A stretch of 64,000 nucleotides of DNA, taken from the NCBI RefSeq assembly GCF_041734735.1, contig NC_134898.1, positions 46,926,341 through 46,990,340 on the forward strand. Direction: 5' to 3'. This DNA comes from Babylonia areolata. Taxonomy: Eukaryota; Mollusca; Gastropoda; Neogastropoda; Buccinidae. The position numbers and the translations under genes were made by a program. This document shows positions 34,876 through 63,630 of this stretch, in pieces. The notes beneath the pieces are model-generated. The model was not told where the DNA came from. It made no database searches and saw nothing but the letters and a program-made list of their open reading frames with translations. Numbering within the stretch: the stretch's first letter is position 1; every line of letters starts with the position of its first letter.

Positions 34876-35419
34876 AGCAATACAACAACTGGACCTAAAA
34901 ATATGTGCAAGCCATGGAGATAAACAAAATGAGTGAAATTTGCAAAAAAAACCAAAAACAACCCAAAAATCCTCGGTGTGCTTTTACCCCATGATGCTCT
35001 GCTCTGTCCACAATCCCACAGACCAAGGGAAACAACTGGTGGAAGGCTCAGATCTGGAGCAGCCAACCCCTTGGGTCCACTTTGAATGCACGAAACTTTT
35101 AACTCAAACTGTCCAACTGAAATCTAGATACTGCACACTGAGCGGTCATTTTAGCAAATTACAGCATGCACACTTGGGTGCCAACCCCTAAATCCATTTC
35201 TTAGTATTCTTCACAACTTTTTTTTTTCCAACCCTTTTCCGCAGTTAAATCAAAGCAACAAGGAACTGAAAAATGTGTAAGCAGAACATGCATACAAACT
35301 TCATCAAGTAACAAACATGGACGACACTTTTGGTGCAATACCTTTTCATATATGAATGAAGCCTTGATGCCAAACTGCAAGCAAAACTAACTGTCAGTGT
35401 CAGACTGATCATTCTTACT

Positions 35420-35453
<34 letters not shown>

Positions 35454-37017
35454 ATTAAAAAAAGACAAAAAAAATGTAAATGGCTGACCCTGTGTAGCGT
35501 GACTTGTTCATATCAGTTCTTGCTTCCAACTAAACAGGAAACTTAGAAACAACAAAACTAGTGAATCACTGAAAGTGATATTATCCATATATTTACCACC
35601 ATACAAATTCTCCAGCAAAGTGAATGTTTTCACCAAGTGCTTCGACTTCAAGGCACTGAGACAAGGTGGAAAGGTATGTCGAGCACCTCTGGGTCATGTT
35701 GCAAATCACGCCGAATAGCTTTTTATTTCAGAAAACAACAGCAATTTAGATAAACAAATAGTAGAGTGGTAACTCTCTCCATTCACAAGGTACACAACTT
35801 CAAGTCAATGCTGCCTATGCTACTGATTCAGTTAGCACACAGGTAAATAAAAGGTACATTGGAACAAACCCAGACACTTCCTCAAAAAAAGGAAGCGCCA
35901 GGCTTGTCCTAATACCGATCATTTGCATACAGCAGCAATAACAGAATGTGCGAACACAAATCATTTATTCAAGACTGGCATAACCTCTTTAATCCTGAAC
36001 AAGCCACACCAAACACATGGACAATACAGAACAAACACATGGTTGCCTCTGTGGTTTTTCGACTTGAAATGAATAGAGAATGAAGCGAGGAGATTTCAAG
36101 CAATTTAGATACCACAAAACTGAATTATCTGGGGGGGGGGGGGGGGGGGTATTGCTGTTTTTTTCTTATTATCTTTTTAACAGCAACAGCAAATAGTGAA
36201 ACTTCAAAGTGAATAATCCTAACTGCAGATCTTTTTCTTGGCATTAAAAATGCCTGAAGGTCTGGACACAACATGGAGTGGCTGCATGGTTAACATGGAT
36301 GGATACAAAACTAGTCATTGTGTAATAAAAACTGGACATCAACGTGAATGAATACAATCCTAGTCATAGTACAATAAAAACTGGGCATCAACATGGGGGG
36401 AATACAGGTCTAGTTACTGTAAGAACATCAACATAGGTGATTACAGCCCTAGCCATCAGACATCAAATGTGTTTACAAAGACAAAGACGACAAAGACAGG
36501 GCAAAGAGAGACAGACAGAGATCACACAAAGAGAGAGGCAAATGTACTGAAAAACTGCAAACGAAGCCAGATAAACAGGACAACTGACGATGGAACAAAC
36601 GATGAAGAGAAAATTCAAGTGGACTGCCCTATAAATACACATTTCATCACCTGAGCATCCCAAATCATCATAAACAAAACACAATGAATCCCCCAAATCC
36701 ATCAATCTATCATGCTAAAGTGACAAAATAATATCAACAAAAATCACTTGCCATCTCCCACCGTGCACTGACAAATAATTCATTCATCCTGGCACACCCA
36801 AACAAGAGCACAAAACAACAACAACAACAAAAAAGAAGCCAATTTTAATATGACAAACCTATCACCGCAAATAAACAATAAATCAATCTTAAAATCTCTA
36901 TAAACACATGCACCTACAAGTTACCTGTACCCCACAGAAGACGAACAGAACATCAGGTCAGTGTAAAGTGCACAGGAACAATCAACACCATGTTCATGAA
37001 ACAGAACATCTCACAAA

Positions 37018-38170
37018 GCACCACCACACAGCAATACCTGACAGGTATCAATCAACACCACCACACAGCAATACCTGACAGGTATCAATCAATCACCACC
37101 ACACAGCAATACCTGACAGGTATCAATCAATCACCACCACACAGCAATACCTGACAGGTATCAAAAAACACACGGCAATACCTGACAGGTATCAACACCA
37201 CACGGCAATACCTGACAGGTATCAATCAATCAATCACCACACGGCAATACCTGACAGGTATCAATCAATCACCACCACACAGCAATACCTGACAGGTATC
37301 AACACCACACAGCAATACCTGACAGGTATCAACACCACACAGCAATACCTGACAGGTATCAATCAATCAACACCACACAGCAATACCTGACAGGTATCAA
37401 CACCACACAGCAATACCTGACAGGTGTCAATCAATGAACACCACACAGCAATACCTGACAGGTATCAATCAATGAACACCACACAGCAATACCTGACAGG
37501 TATCAATCAATGAACACCACACAGCAATACCTGACAGGTATCAATCAATGAACACCACACAGCAATACCTGACAGGTATCAACACCACACAGCAATACCT
37601 GACAGGTATCAATCAATCACCACCACACAGCAATACCTGACAGGTATCAACACCACACAGCAATACCTGACAGGTATCAACACCACACAGCAATACCTGA
37701 CAGGTATCAATCAATCACCACACAGCAATACCTGACAGGTATCAACACCACACAGCAATACCTGACAGGTATCAATCAATGAACACCACACAGCAATACC
37801 TGACAGGTATCAATCAATGAACACCACACAGCAATACCTGACAGGTATCAACACCACACAGCAATACCTGACAGGTATCAATCAATCACCACCACACAGC
37901 AATACCTGACAGGTATCAACACCACACGGCAATACCTGACAGGTATCAACACCACACAGCAATACCTGACAGGTATCAATCAATGAACACCACACAGCAA
38001 TACCTGACAGGTATCAACACCACACAGCAATACCTGACAGGTATCAACACCACACAGCAATACCTGACGGGTATCAACACCACACAGCAATACCTGACAG
38101 GTATCAACACCACACGGCAATACCTGACAGGTATCAACACCACACGGCAATACCTGACAGGTATCAATCA
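37018..38170. repeat. 30-bp palindromic minisatellite, roughly 35 units
   Basis: The core unit is CACCACACAGCAATACCTGA then CAGGTATCAA, sometimes extended by ATCAATCA or ATCAATGA. Each unit holds the perfect palindrome ATACCTG-A-CAGGTAT. It lies 300 bases beyond the KATNAL1 stop codon. Confidence 0.96.
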
Positions 38171-38286
38171 ATCAAGCAGATCTGAGCGCCCACAGTAATC
38201 TCTTGCTGAAATTTAAAAAAAAAAAAAAGAAAGAAAAAAAAAAGATAGAAACAAAAACGTTGCACCAAGATGCTCACACGGACCCA

Positions 38287-53793
<15,507 letters not shown>

Positions 53794-53837
53794 GGTGTTC
53801 GTTAAGCAGTAAGCAGACCTTCAAAAAGACTTGAAAT
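53794..53837 (-). other. KATNAL1: KATNAL1 5' UTR part of first coding exon
   Basis: On the minus strand a CTCCACAG acceptor ends just before 53837 and is followed by 44 untranslated bases to the ATG. This implies a separate upstream non-coding exon. Confidence 0.55.
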
Positions 53838-55120
53838 CTGTGGAGACACACAAACAATGGTTAAACACGAACATAATAATATCATAAACAAGAGGCTTAA
53901 TAAATGTAGAAATTTGCACAGATTTCTAGTCTTGATGCAGTAACCACCAACACATCTGCTCTATGCTTGCTTCATGCTGATTCTCTCCCCTCCCCCTCCC
54001 CTCTTTCCCTTTCTGCTCTGACTAGATTGAGCCCTCTCACAAGTCTCACTCTCCAGCAATGTTACTGTTTTTTTCTGACAAAGGGATCAAATTAATTACC
54101 ATAGATGTGAATGTGTGATGCTGATCAATAAGCATAAAGTTCCATATTGGTGGCAAAAACCATGAATCACTTGTCCACTAGCAGCTAAAACGGAAGGAAA
54201 ATGCAGGCCAGTAAAAACAATATCTGATGATTTACACAATGTAAAGACAACATGTAATTAATTCTTACAAGTTTTAAATAACATGTTGATTACTCAATAA
54301 TGGAACAGTAATGTGCATTTGTAATGTATATGTATTTTTCTATTGTACAAAGTGAACATCATTAAATTATCAACTGAATAGCTATTGTATCTAATATTTC
54401 TTTAATATATGCCTAGCTTTCTCAGTTTCTGCACTCTGACGTAACTTTCTTTTTCTGTCTCTTTCTCTCTGTTGCATGTTTCATATGCCATTTCTTATTA
54501 ATTTGGTTTTTGTTCATTGTCCACCTCAAGGTTGGATATAATAAAATAACTAAGAAGGCATGATCACATAAACATTTAATTTTAATATATAATTCATAAT
54601 TCGCAAAAGAAAATTCATTCAATCATTCAATCTATTCATAGAGACATACTCTCTCTCCAATGCTGCATAATACCATACAGTGTCTTGATTTTTTGTTGTT
54701 GTTGTTGTTGTTTTTGTGTGTGTTAAAATAGTATGCTCTTTTTCTTCTTCTTGATGCCCTGACTGCCGGAGTCAAAATTTGGACCATAATCAACTTCTTT
54801 TTTCTCCCCCCCCCTCCCCCCCACAATAATTTACCATTTAATCAGTCTATTTCTGCTCTGCATTAAAAATATCATAATCATCCCAACAGAATTATCAGTC
54901 ATGAGACAAGTTTTTCAAGCCAAAAGAATGACCCCAAACTGGCAAAAGTTACAGTTTTGCATCTGAGACAGGAAACAAAATAATTATGCCCATGTGCACA
55001 CACGCTGATATGAAATGGACTAAGGAGATTTATTCTGGATAGTAGATTATTTGATAACATTTCTGAATCACTTGTGTAAACAAAGTGAGTCCATGTTTAA
55101 TCAATATCAGTGCCCTGCGG

Positions 55121-55161
<41 letters not shown>

Positions 55162-55591
55162 ACCCATTCATCTCAACCATTCATTCAATGGTCAAACTTT
55201 GAAGCAAAAACTTTCACTATTTCATTTATCGGATGAATATTGTCAAAGAGATAAAGAAAATATTACTTTCTAAAAGTTACTTTTGCCATTCCAATGAGTA
55301 CTGAAAAACGCGTTTCATACCACCTCCACACACACACACACAGGGAAAAACTTTACTGGTAAATAAATAAACATATAAGCAAATTAATGATCATCTGTAA
55401 AGAGAACTGAAAAAGTGAAAGCCGAAATGTTGCACACACACAAAAAAACAAACAAAAAACAAGCACACAACTCTTCAACCCGACTTTCTGTGCTTAGCCT
55501 GAAGTTGGGTATCTTACACCCCCAACCTACCCTTTCTACTTGATAGCACTGACAGTAAAATGTACTCAAATTGAATGAAGTGAAAGATTAC
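53838..55591 (-). other. Probable first KATNAL1 intron
   Basis: AT-rich, with no ORF of note and one element fragment (55064-55160). I see no gene in it. Confidence 0.4.
55064..55160 (+). mobile_element. 5' fragment of GACTCACTTGTG element
   Basis: AATCACTTGTGTAAACAAAG TGAGTCCATG followed by a (TG)n run, as in the left end of the other copies. Confidence 0.6.
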
Positions 55592-55740
55592 CTATCAGTG
55601 GTTATTGTGTAAACTTTAAGATACTGTCAAGAAGAGGCATGCGGTATCACTTCAACGCTATCCACAACCAGCACAAGGAAGCAGACATTACACTTTCCAG
55701 TTTGTAATGCGTTCATTTGTAACGAAGTGAATGATTGGTT
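55592..55740 (-). promoter_or_regulatory. Candidate KATNAL1 non-coding exon 1 and CCAAT promoter
   Basis: On the minus strand a CCAAT box (AACCAATCA, about 55733-55741) is followed about 140 bases later by a good donor, GATAG then GTAATC at 55591. It is the best first-exon candidate upstream of 53837. No TATA box was seen, and no transcript evidence is available. Confidence 0.3.
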
Positions 55741-55799
55741 CTTCTGCAAACAGGAAAAGATAACTCCCTTTACATGCAAAGAAGGATCCTCGATGGCTC

Positions 55800-56770
55800 A
55801 TCCGTTCGTCTGATTTGTGTGTGTGTGTGTGTGTGTGTGTGTGAGCGAGCGCAACAATTTTATTTACTTAGGTCCTAGGACTAGGTTCTTTTTTCTTTTA
55901 TCTGTTATTCATTTCTTTTACTTGCCTATTACCAGTTACTGTCTCGTATCGTTCATTCCTGCAGTAAGGCATCTGCCCCCCCTCTCCTGCTTTTTTTATA
56001 TTTTTTATTTTTTAGTAGAGCAAACGTAGTGCTGCACAATTTATGTTAATCGCACAATTTATGTTAATCAGTCGGCAAGCCTGGAAGCCTCATTCAAGAT
56101 GAAACTTTCTGCCCAGTGCACTGCTGAAACCTCCCCAGAAGAAAGAGATCCAGCACTACTCCTGTATATGTCACTCCCATTTGCACACAAAGTGCCTGCT
56201 CTGATTCAAATGCATTGTACTTCTTCTTCTCTGTACAATGACAACTGCTTTGTCAGAGAGACATACTCTGTGTGCATCTCATCAGGAGCAGAGACCGTAA
56301 CTATAGATACCACTGCAACCAAATAAACAGTTCTCTACTTTTCATCAACACTTCCAACAATGCACATATATTGACTCAAACTTATGACACATGAAAGAAG
56401 TCAGGAATTTAAAACTGCTTTTCACAATAACACAGCAAGAATTTAAGGGTCAAAAGGTTTGAACAACATAAAAAAAGAAGAAAAAAAAAGATAAATGAAG
56501 ATCAAATTGTTGCTGTTGTGGAGAATCATTTAGTTTGAGACAATAACATAATTGTACTCTATACACATTCCCTGTTATGGACACAAACTTCAGACACCCA
56601 CATTACTTTGCAGGAAGTCTGAGCCATTCTTTCAAAGATGCATCAAGGATGTGAATATCACTCTATAGCTAGTTCCTGGCAGTCTTCTGCTTTGAGTCCA
56701 CAGCACACACAACTTCCTGTCTGAGTGAACATGACACAGTTCACAGTGCATTTTCACCAGCCAAAAGTGG
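55800..56770. other. Non-coding flank upstream of KATNAL1
   Basis: A (TG)n run at 55818-55842 and AT-rich sequence. No coding signal was found. Confidence 0.4.
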
Positions 56771-56774
56771 TTTG

Positions 56775-57715
56775 CATTGTGGACAAATGACTCACTGGAT
56801 TCCAAGCAGAGGGAGTTTTTTTCAGCCCATAATCAGCTCTTACCCAGATGTGAGTCTTCTGTTGGCTCAAATGGAAGACTGGGACCATACAGTTGAGTAC
56901 CATCCACATCTGTGAGAGTGTTGCTTAAATCTTCAAACGCTGCAGGTGTCTGTATCTATTGGGTCTGTTTGATGCCTTGTCACATGATGAAAGGAAGATG
57001 GAGCATAGCCTTGTCATGCAGTCCCAAACATAAAATGGACCCCCACTGCAGCATCAACATCATCACCATCTTTTTTCATTATCAGTTTAGAAATATAGAT
57101 GGTCTCATATTCTGTGGCCTTTCATGCCTTGTTCTCATGGTGACCTCAGTTTAGATCCCCCTCCACTTCTATGCTTGAGACGAGTTACTGTCAAGGTCTT
57201 TGGCACTTGCATATTCATGTTGAACTGTCACTGGACAGATGTGGTAGTAGTTAATCTTTGTTCTGCAGGGGCACTCACAACTAAGCAATTATTGTCAGAA
57301 GTGGGATTAGTATCAGTATCGGTATCAGTAGCTCAAGGAGGCATCACTGCGTTTGGACAAATCCATATACGCTAAACCACATCTGCCAAGCAGATGCCTG
57401 ACCAGCAGCGTAACCCAACGCGCTTAGTCAGGCCTTGAGAAAAATAAATAAATAAATAAATAGTACAATATTGTAGGTGGTAGGCTGCATATATTTATCA
57501 GAACAAGGACTATAGAAATCATCACAGGACTCAACAGCAGTGCAGGGTTTCCTCTGTTGTGTGGCCTCCTGATGATCTAGCATTGATAGTTCCCTGTGGA
57601 CTGCACTTAGACTGGCAGATGAACCTGGGTGTGGCTGTGTATGGGGAGACTGAATGAATGGCATCAAAGTAATGCCACTGAAATAGTGTTGCTGAAGTAG
57701 GAGCAACAACAAAAA
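56775..57715 (+). repeat. Repeat family R4, longest copy
   Basis: Co-linear with 40195-41035: GTCTTCTGTTGGC, GGGACCATACAGTTGAGTAC, CCTTTCATGCCTTGTTCTCA and GTAATGCCACTGAAATAGTG. A small insertion near 57310-57440 carries TAGCTCAAGGAGGCATCACT. Confidence 0.72.
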
Positions 57716-60700
57716 AAAGCATATTTGCAAAAACTCATAATGCACACACACGCACACACACACACACGATTCTCTATCTCATATATACAAGGCCAGATGA
57801 TGGAGTTATGAACAAACTTTATTGTTACTACACCTTTGAACAATGCTGTTTTGACAGAGAATGCTCAACATACATATCACAATACTGACATGCCAAGTGA
57901 AGGCGCTACTTGTTTAGACAACAGGCCAACAATTCTGAAGAAATACTTCACTATAAATAACATCACAGAAAATGCTGTGCTTGAACAATAATCAACAAAA
58001 ACGTTTGTGGCAAGAAAAAATGGCTAAATGGAAAGAGAAAGTTAGATATGGAACACATGACAAAATTACTCAGAATAAGCATGTTAAAAAGTCGAACATC
58101 CTCAAACCTGAAGATCATTTTTCTGCCATGACTGAACATCACGTCTGTCATCATCCAATGATCATCTTATATTTCAAACCTGAAAGCTATTGCTTAATCA
58201 TGAATCATAATTATGAAGCACACACTACATGAACAAACATATATTACAATATGTATGTAACACATCTTTTGTAACAACTAAAGCTATGTTTTTATTTTAA
58301 GTCTTGTGTAAAACAGAAGCTGCACTAATTTTGTTTCCATAAACATAAAAAGCAAATTTCATGTGTGGAAGCCTGAAATAGCAAAAACCTGAAATTCAAC
58401 AATTTCAGTCCATATCTTCCAATATTACTGAATAATATTTTGCAATGAATAAAGAAATCTGGTCCAATATCCTTTTCAACAACATCCACAAAGCACTATA
58501 AAATTTGAGATTTTCTGTTTCTGTATACTTTTGTACTAATCATTGAGCACAGCAATGAGGATGATTTAATAATTGATAAAGATTCGATTTTGGTTTGAGA
58601 CTAAAATCAATAAATGCAATAACCCATGCTTCACAAGAACAAATCCTATCATCAATGATGTCTAACAGACACAAACACACACAGTGTCCATGACAAAACT
58701 GAAAAATTTGAGAAACATACCAAAAGAAAGATACAATCCGTGTATGGTACACAATTTTCAGATTTTGATGTCTTGGTACATTTTTTAGTGCTCAAAACTG
58801 AATCTCCCAAAATGACATATTGCTTACAACAGATCTCATTCACACACACATCAGATATACAGTTTGGCAAGGAAAAAAATCCCATAATATTTAGTGACAG
58901 AGAATGAACCAACCATCTCTCAGAAATCAGCCCACATAACCATCCACTGCATCACAATTACTGGACTTCGTCCACTCACTTATGCACTTGCACTTGCTTC
59001 TCTGGCCAAATCCATGACCTGGGTTTAGTAACAATCCAATACTAACAACAGATAAAACTGATATAAGATAGGGAGCATTGTAGTCATGTTATGTTCACAG
59101 ATGTGCAGCCTTGAAACATTCTCCATATTTATGTAGGAGAAAAAAACAACCATCATCTTACTTTTTGTTGACTTACATGACACATGTAAAAACAAATCTT
59201 GCAACTGTAGTTTGGGTTGATGAATGTGTTATGCCATACAGAGTTTGTTCCCTGTTACATATACTTCCATGGAAATACACAAGGCAACCCAAGAACTTCG
59301 GAAAAAAAGCATTCCCAAACAGATGGTCAGCCATTTCACAATGTTGTCCATTATTTCATGTTTAAAACATCATCCATCATTTCATGTTTAAAATTATTGC
59401 TATTGATTATTTCATAATTTAACTAGGTTCTGCCAAGCATGTTTTCACAGAGCAAAAAATACACATCTAATAAACATGCTTTGAGCACACAAATTCTCAA
59501 AAACAACAGTCACTGAAAAGAAATAAAGTACAAGTCACTCCAGTGAAAGACACTTGTGCTGAAATCAATCAGTAACAAAACCTTCACAAAGTTGAAAAAA
59601 AAAAAAAAAAAGATTGAAAGAAAGGCAGTAAAAAGGCACTTACATCCATTCATTAATTTTTAAGATGAGTCAAAAAGGTACTTTTTGCATTCTAATCATT
59701 TAAAAAGAAACAAAAGTGAAATGCAAAAGGGCAACAGCACTCAACTACTGTAAGAAAGGCACATGCTACCAAGTTACCCAAGGTAAGGCACTCACAATGG
59801 GCAGAAGAAAGACACTTGACCAATCACATTACAAAATCTAAACACACACACACACACACACATATATATATGCATCACAGGATAAAAGAGAATCAACCAA
59901 TCACTTTACAAAACCTAAAAAATAAAAACCGCAACTAAGACTGCGCTGGAACAACATGGCAGAATTGAACCTTGCATCCATGACTTTCCCCTCCACAACA
60001 ACTGCACTCTGAAACTCATGTAACCATAGTATGCCCTGTTAGCAACAGTCAAGAAAGTACCAGCACTGGCAATGCTGTATAAAGGAAAGACAAAAATGTG
60101 CTGGAAACCTGCTCACAAAACAGTGCCAATAATAACAGCAACATGCAAACAAGACCTGAAATGCTTTTGTGTCATGTCAATAACAAACATATTTTAACCT
60201 TCGCCACAGTCATGACTTTCACTTGCTTGATAACTAAGTGAGAGTCTGGTTTTAAGCTACCTCCACATATTTTAACTCTTTCAGTCCTTTAAGGTCTTCT
60301 GCCTGTGCAGCCTGGCATGTTTTGGCCTGGCTGCATCAACAGGAAGGGGTGCTTCACTTCAGGCACAAATTTATAGCAACTGCTCAACCAATAGCTACTG
60401 AACTTCACATTATGACTGAAATGCAATTTTGACATAAATTGCTGAAGTCTCAAGACAAAGGATGTACTGGTATACTTGTAACTTTAAATTAAAAACAGAA
60501 ATAGTAAAATGTCAGCTTCTGTCGATGTTGAAGGTTGTGGGCCATCTCCTTGATTGAAATGTTTGCAACTTTGTCTACACTGGTTGCTAATTTCATCTCC
60601 TTCACATTCCCATGAATTATCAAGAGAATCATATGACAAATCATCATTACCTGGGTTGAATTCGCTGCAAAAGCCCATCATAATTTCACTGAGCTCTAAA

Positions 60701-61276
60701 CTGCACAGTAAGCCATTGACGTTTTACCTTATAGATGTGGAAAACCGGATAAAAAAAACACACTAATCATTCGATTTTTGGAACGAAACTTCACATGCAT
60801 AATAATGAGCTGACGAACCGGTTTAAATAAACAGGTTTCTTTGCCTGTCTGTCAGGCGGGTTCCAGCGGAGAACGGCAATCAGTGGTGCACGCCTCTCTG
60901 GCAGGCACAGGGTTGGATGAGTTAAGAATTTTTCAATAAAGCATGGCCCCGCATCTGCACCAAAAATTGTTGTTGCTTTTGTCAATAAACAAAGGAGTAA
61001 ACAAAAAAAAAACACAAACAACCCAGTACATTGTGGGTTTGAGCAGACCCTTATTCTCAAAGAAGAAACCATGGGTCCTGGAAGACCCATGGTGAATGAC
61101 AAGGCTTTATTACTTCAGAAAGGAAAGGGTCCGTGGAGACCCACAACATGTGGCATGCACAATTCAGGCAACTTACAGAAAAGGCTAAAGAAAAACACAC
61201 TTTCAACAAATATTCCCTCATTATCCCCTCACTTGATTAGCACATTCCTTGTGCTGATGATATCTAGCCATACAAC

Positions 61277-61660
61277 TCTTCTTCTCTTCTTCTGCGTTCG
61301 TGGGCTGCAACTCCCACGTTCACTCGTATATACGCAAGTGGGCTTTTACGTGTATGACTGTTTTTATCCTGCCATGTAGGCAGCCATACTCCGTTTTCAG
61401 GGATGTGCATGCTGGGTATGTTCTTGTTTCCATAACCCACCGAACGCTGACATGGATTACACGATCTTTAACATGCGTATTTGATCTCCTGCTTGCGTAT
61501 ACACACGAAGGGGGTTCAGGCACTAGCAGGTCTGCACATATGTTGACCTGGGAGATCGTAAAAATCTCCACCCTTTACCCACCAGGCGCCGTCACCGTGG
61601 TTTGAACCCAGGACCCTCAGATTGACAGTCCAACGCTTTAACCATTCGGCTATTGTGCCC
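61277..61660 (-). mobile_element. Full-length SINE family I with perfect 15-bp target duplication
   Basis: Minus strand: head GGGCACAATAGCCGAATGG, box B TGGGTTCAAACCACG, body and an AAG tail. ATCTAGCCATACAAC occurs at 61262-61276 and 61661-61675. Confidence 0.92.
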
Positions 61661-61839
61661 ATCTAGCCATACAACGACCACACTGAATTCTGCTTTGTCT
61701 GTCCAGTGACTGAATAAGGTCATTACAGTTTCAGTTTCAATTTATCAAGGAGGCGACACGGCGTTCGGACAAATCCATATATGCTAAACCACATCTGCTA
61801 GACAGATGCCTCAACATAACCCATTGCACATAGTTAGGC

Positions 61840-62110
61840 CTTAGGTGTTTGCATTTATGTTTATCTATCAGAGTGGATTTCTGCTACAGAATTTTTCCAG
61901 AGGACAACACTCTTGCTGCCATGAGTTCTTTTTCAGTGTGCCAAATGCATGCAGCACAAGGGACCTTGGCTTATAGTTTCATCCAAAAGACTAGACGCTC
62001 AGATCGATTTTCCAGTCAAAATTGGGAGAATGGGTGAGAGCAGGATTTGAACCCAGACTCTCACAGGCTTTCTGTGTTGGCAGATGAGCATCTTAACCAT
62101 TCTGCCATGA
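61840..62110 (-). mobile_element. SINE family III
   Basis: Minus strand: AGAATGGTTAAGATGCTCAT head, box B GGGTTCAAATCCTG, ending AGAAATCCACTCTGATAG. Confidence 0.78.
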
Positions 62111-62938
62111 TCTTTACAACGTGTCCACAAATGGTGTTAAACGGAAGATCAGCGTACACGACTGAATATTTCATCAAAGAATGGTGAACAGCACTTTAAA
62201 AAACACTGACTTCTTCATAAAAGGTAACAGAAATAGAACAGATTTGCCCATGCACTAAAACTGCTGGATAATGCTTTTCACTGCCAATAGTACACAGCTG
62301 AGAGGTGCATTGCATGACCAAATATTCTTTCCATGAAAACAAAAAGCTGTTTGCCTATGCCACTGGGGGGTTGACAAACAATGACAACAACCACAAATGC
62401 ATTCCACCAGGGTGATTTTTTTTGTCCTCATTGACAGTCAGCCAACTTCATCACGTTTAAGAATGTACTGCACTTAGGAGCAGCTGAAAACTGATTTGGT
62501 GAAAGAACCCCCCACTTCACCCCCCCACCCCCCCCACACACAAAAAGGAAACAATTAAAAAATGTTCTGATTCATTCAGTCTAGGCAGCTGGAGTCTAGC
62601 CCGTTGATGCTGACATTAATGCTAACCGTGTTATTGGCACATCAAACACCAATGCACTGGACAAACACTCCACAAAAACCACAACATCTAGGATACAAAA
62701 GGAAGCGCTCTGAGATTTGTCCCATACTAAACACATGAACTGTTATCTTCTGCTGAGAAATGACAAATAAAAAAATATTCTCGACAAAAACTTCACATAC
62801 ATTAGCTACCAGTGTCCCTAAGCACATCAAAAAAGAGGAGGGGGGAGGGGGTGGGGGGGGGGGGGGACAAAACTTTAAAATTATTCCTCTGGCAAATTCA
62901 GTGTTCGGAAGCAGCGTCTTGATCGGACGCATCTGCAC

Positions 62939-63103
62939 TCAGTGTCCAGAAGCAGAGTCATGATTGGATGCATCTGCTTCAGTGTCGGATCTGTCATGGG
63001 TCAGTCCAGCCTGCTTGGACTGCAGAGTGCGGAGCAGTTTCTCACGCAGCCTTCGCTCCAACTCGTCTCCGCTCTTCTTGCTGACAGGGTCATCTGAAGA
63101 CAT
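62939..63103 (-). CDS. Last coding exon of an unidentified minus-strand gene
   Basis: An acceptor (TTGCAG) ends at 63104 and is followed by 54 codons and TGA (62941-62939): MSSDDPVSKKSGDELERRLR, then EKLLRTLQSKQAGL and an acidic, Ser/Asp/His tail ending SASGH. The centre is a charged amphipathic helix. Such Arg/Glu-rich helices recur in SR-related splicing proteins, but I do not recognise the gene. It could instead be a tiny standalone ORF starting at the Met. Upstream exons would lie beyond 64 kb. A 41-bp tandem duplication covers the stop. Confidence 0.45.
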   Translation of the reverse strand: MSSDDPVSKKSGDELERRLREKLLRTLQSKQAGLTHDRSDTEADASNHDSASGH

Positions 63104-63169
63104 CTGCAACACAGCACCCACACTTCTTACACAGTGGAAACTTTAACTCTTTCACCACCATAGGTGACT

Positions 63170-63480
63170 TTTGACTAGACAGTGCACCGCCATGGGTGAC
63201 TTTTGTTGACTAGACAGTGCACCGCCATGGGTGACTTTTGTTGACTAGACAGTGCACCGCCATGGGTGACTTTTGTCAACATCGAGGGGTCACGTTGATA
63301 AGACTGTTTTTCACATTGTAACAAAGCTGGAGAGCTGCAACCAGTTTCCCGCCAATAGAACAATGACTGACTTCGCCCCCTGACTGAGTTTGAAGTGAAC
63401 ATCGACAGCTGCAACCAGTTTCCCGCCAATAGAACAGTGACTGACTTTGCCCCCTGACTGAGTTTGAAGTGAACAAGTCC
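63170..63480. repeat. Short tandem repeats of 36 and 74 bp
   Basis: Three units with GACAGTGCACCGCCATGGGT (63176-63270), then two 74-base units with GCTGCAACCAGTTTCCCGCC (63334 and 63408). They are intronic to the unidentified gene, with no coding match. Confidence 0.9.
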
Positions 63481-63630
63481 TCTGTGTTGTTTTGACATGA
63501 ACCGATGCCTGTGACAGAGATCATCGTTTCTGAAATATTTGGCACTGGGGAGTGTTTTTCACACAGAAACTCTTGGCGGTGAAAGAGTTAATTTCTAGCC
63601 ACCATATGTTTATACATGCAACAGAAAACT

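Larger units (their letters stand above)
30620..34900. other. Intergenic repeats between convergent genes
   Basis: Apart from the LINE/SINE tails and minisatellite listed separately, 32400-33300 and 33720-34550 show no coding or RNA signal. A 40-base piece at 34385-34430 is shared with 3977-4025. Confidence 0.5.
57818..62938 (-). other. Possible 3' UTR of the unidentified gene
   Basis: An AT-rich, ORF-poor stretch ends at a minus-strand AATAAA (57823-57818). A GT-rich run (57740-57770) lies about 50 bases further, as expected of a poly(A) site. It is interrupted by two SINEs (61277-61660 and about 61840-62110). A minus-strand open stretch at 60484-60681 has no recognisable homology. Confidence 0.3.

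Noticed and set aside
60484-60681. 65-residue minus-strand ORF with SYDSLDNSWECEGDE
   Set aside because: No homology recognised, no splice context and a single short frame; possibly chance in a 3' UTR.
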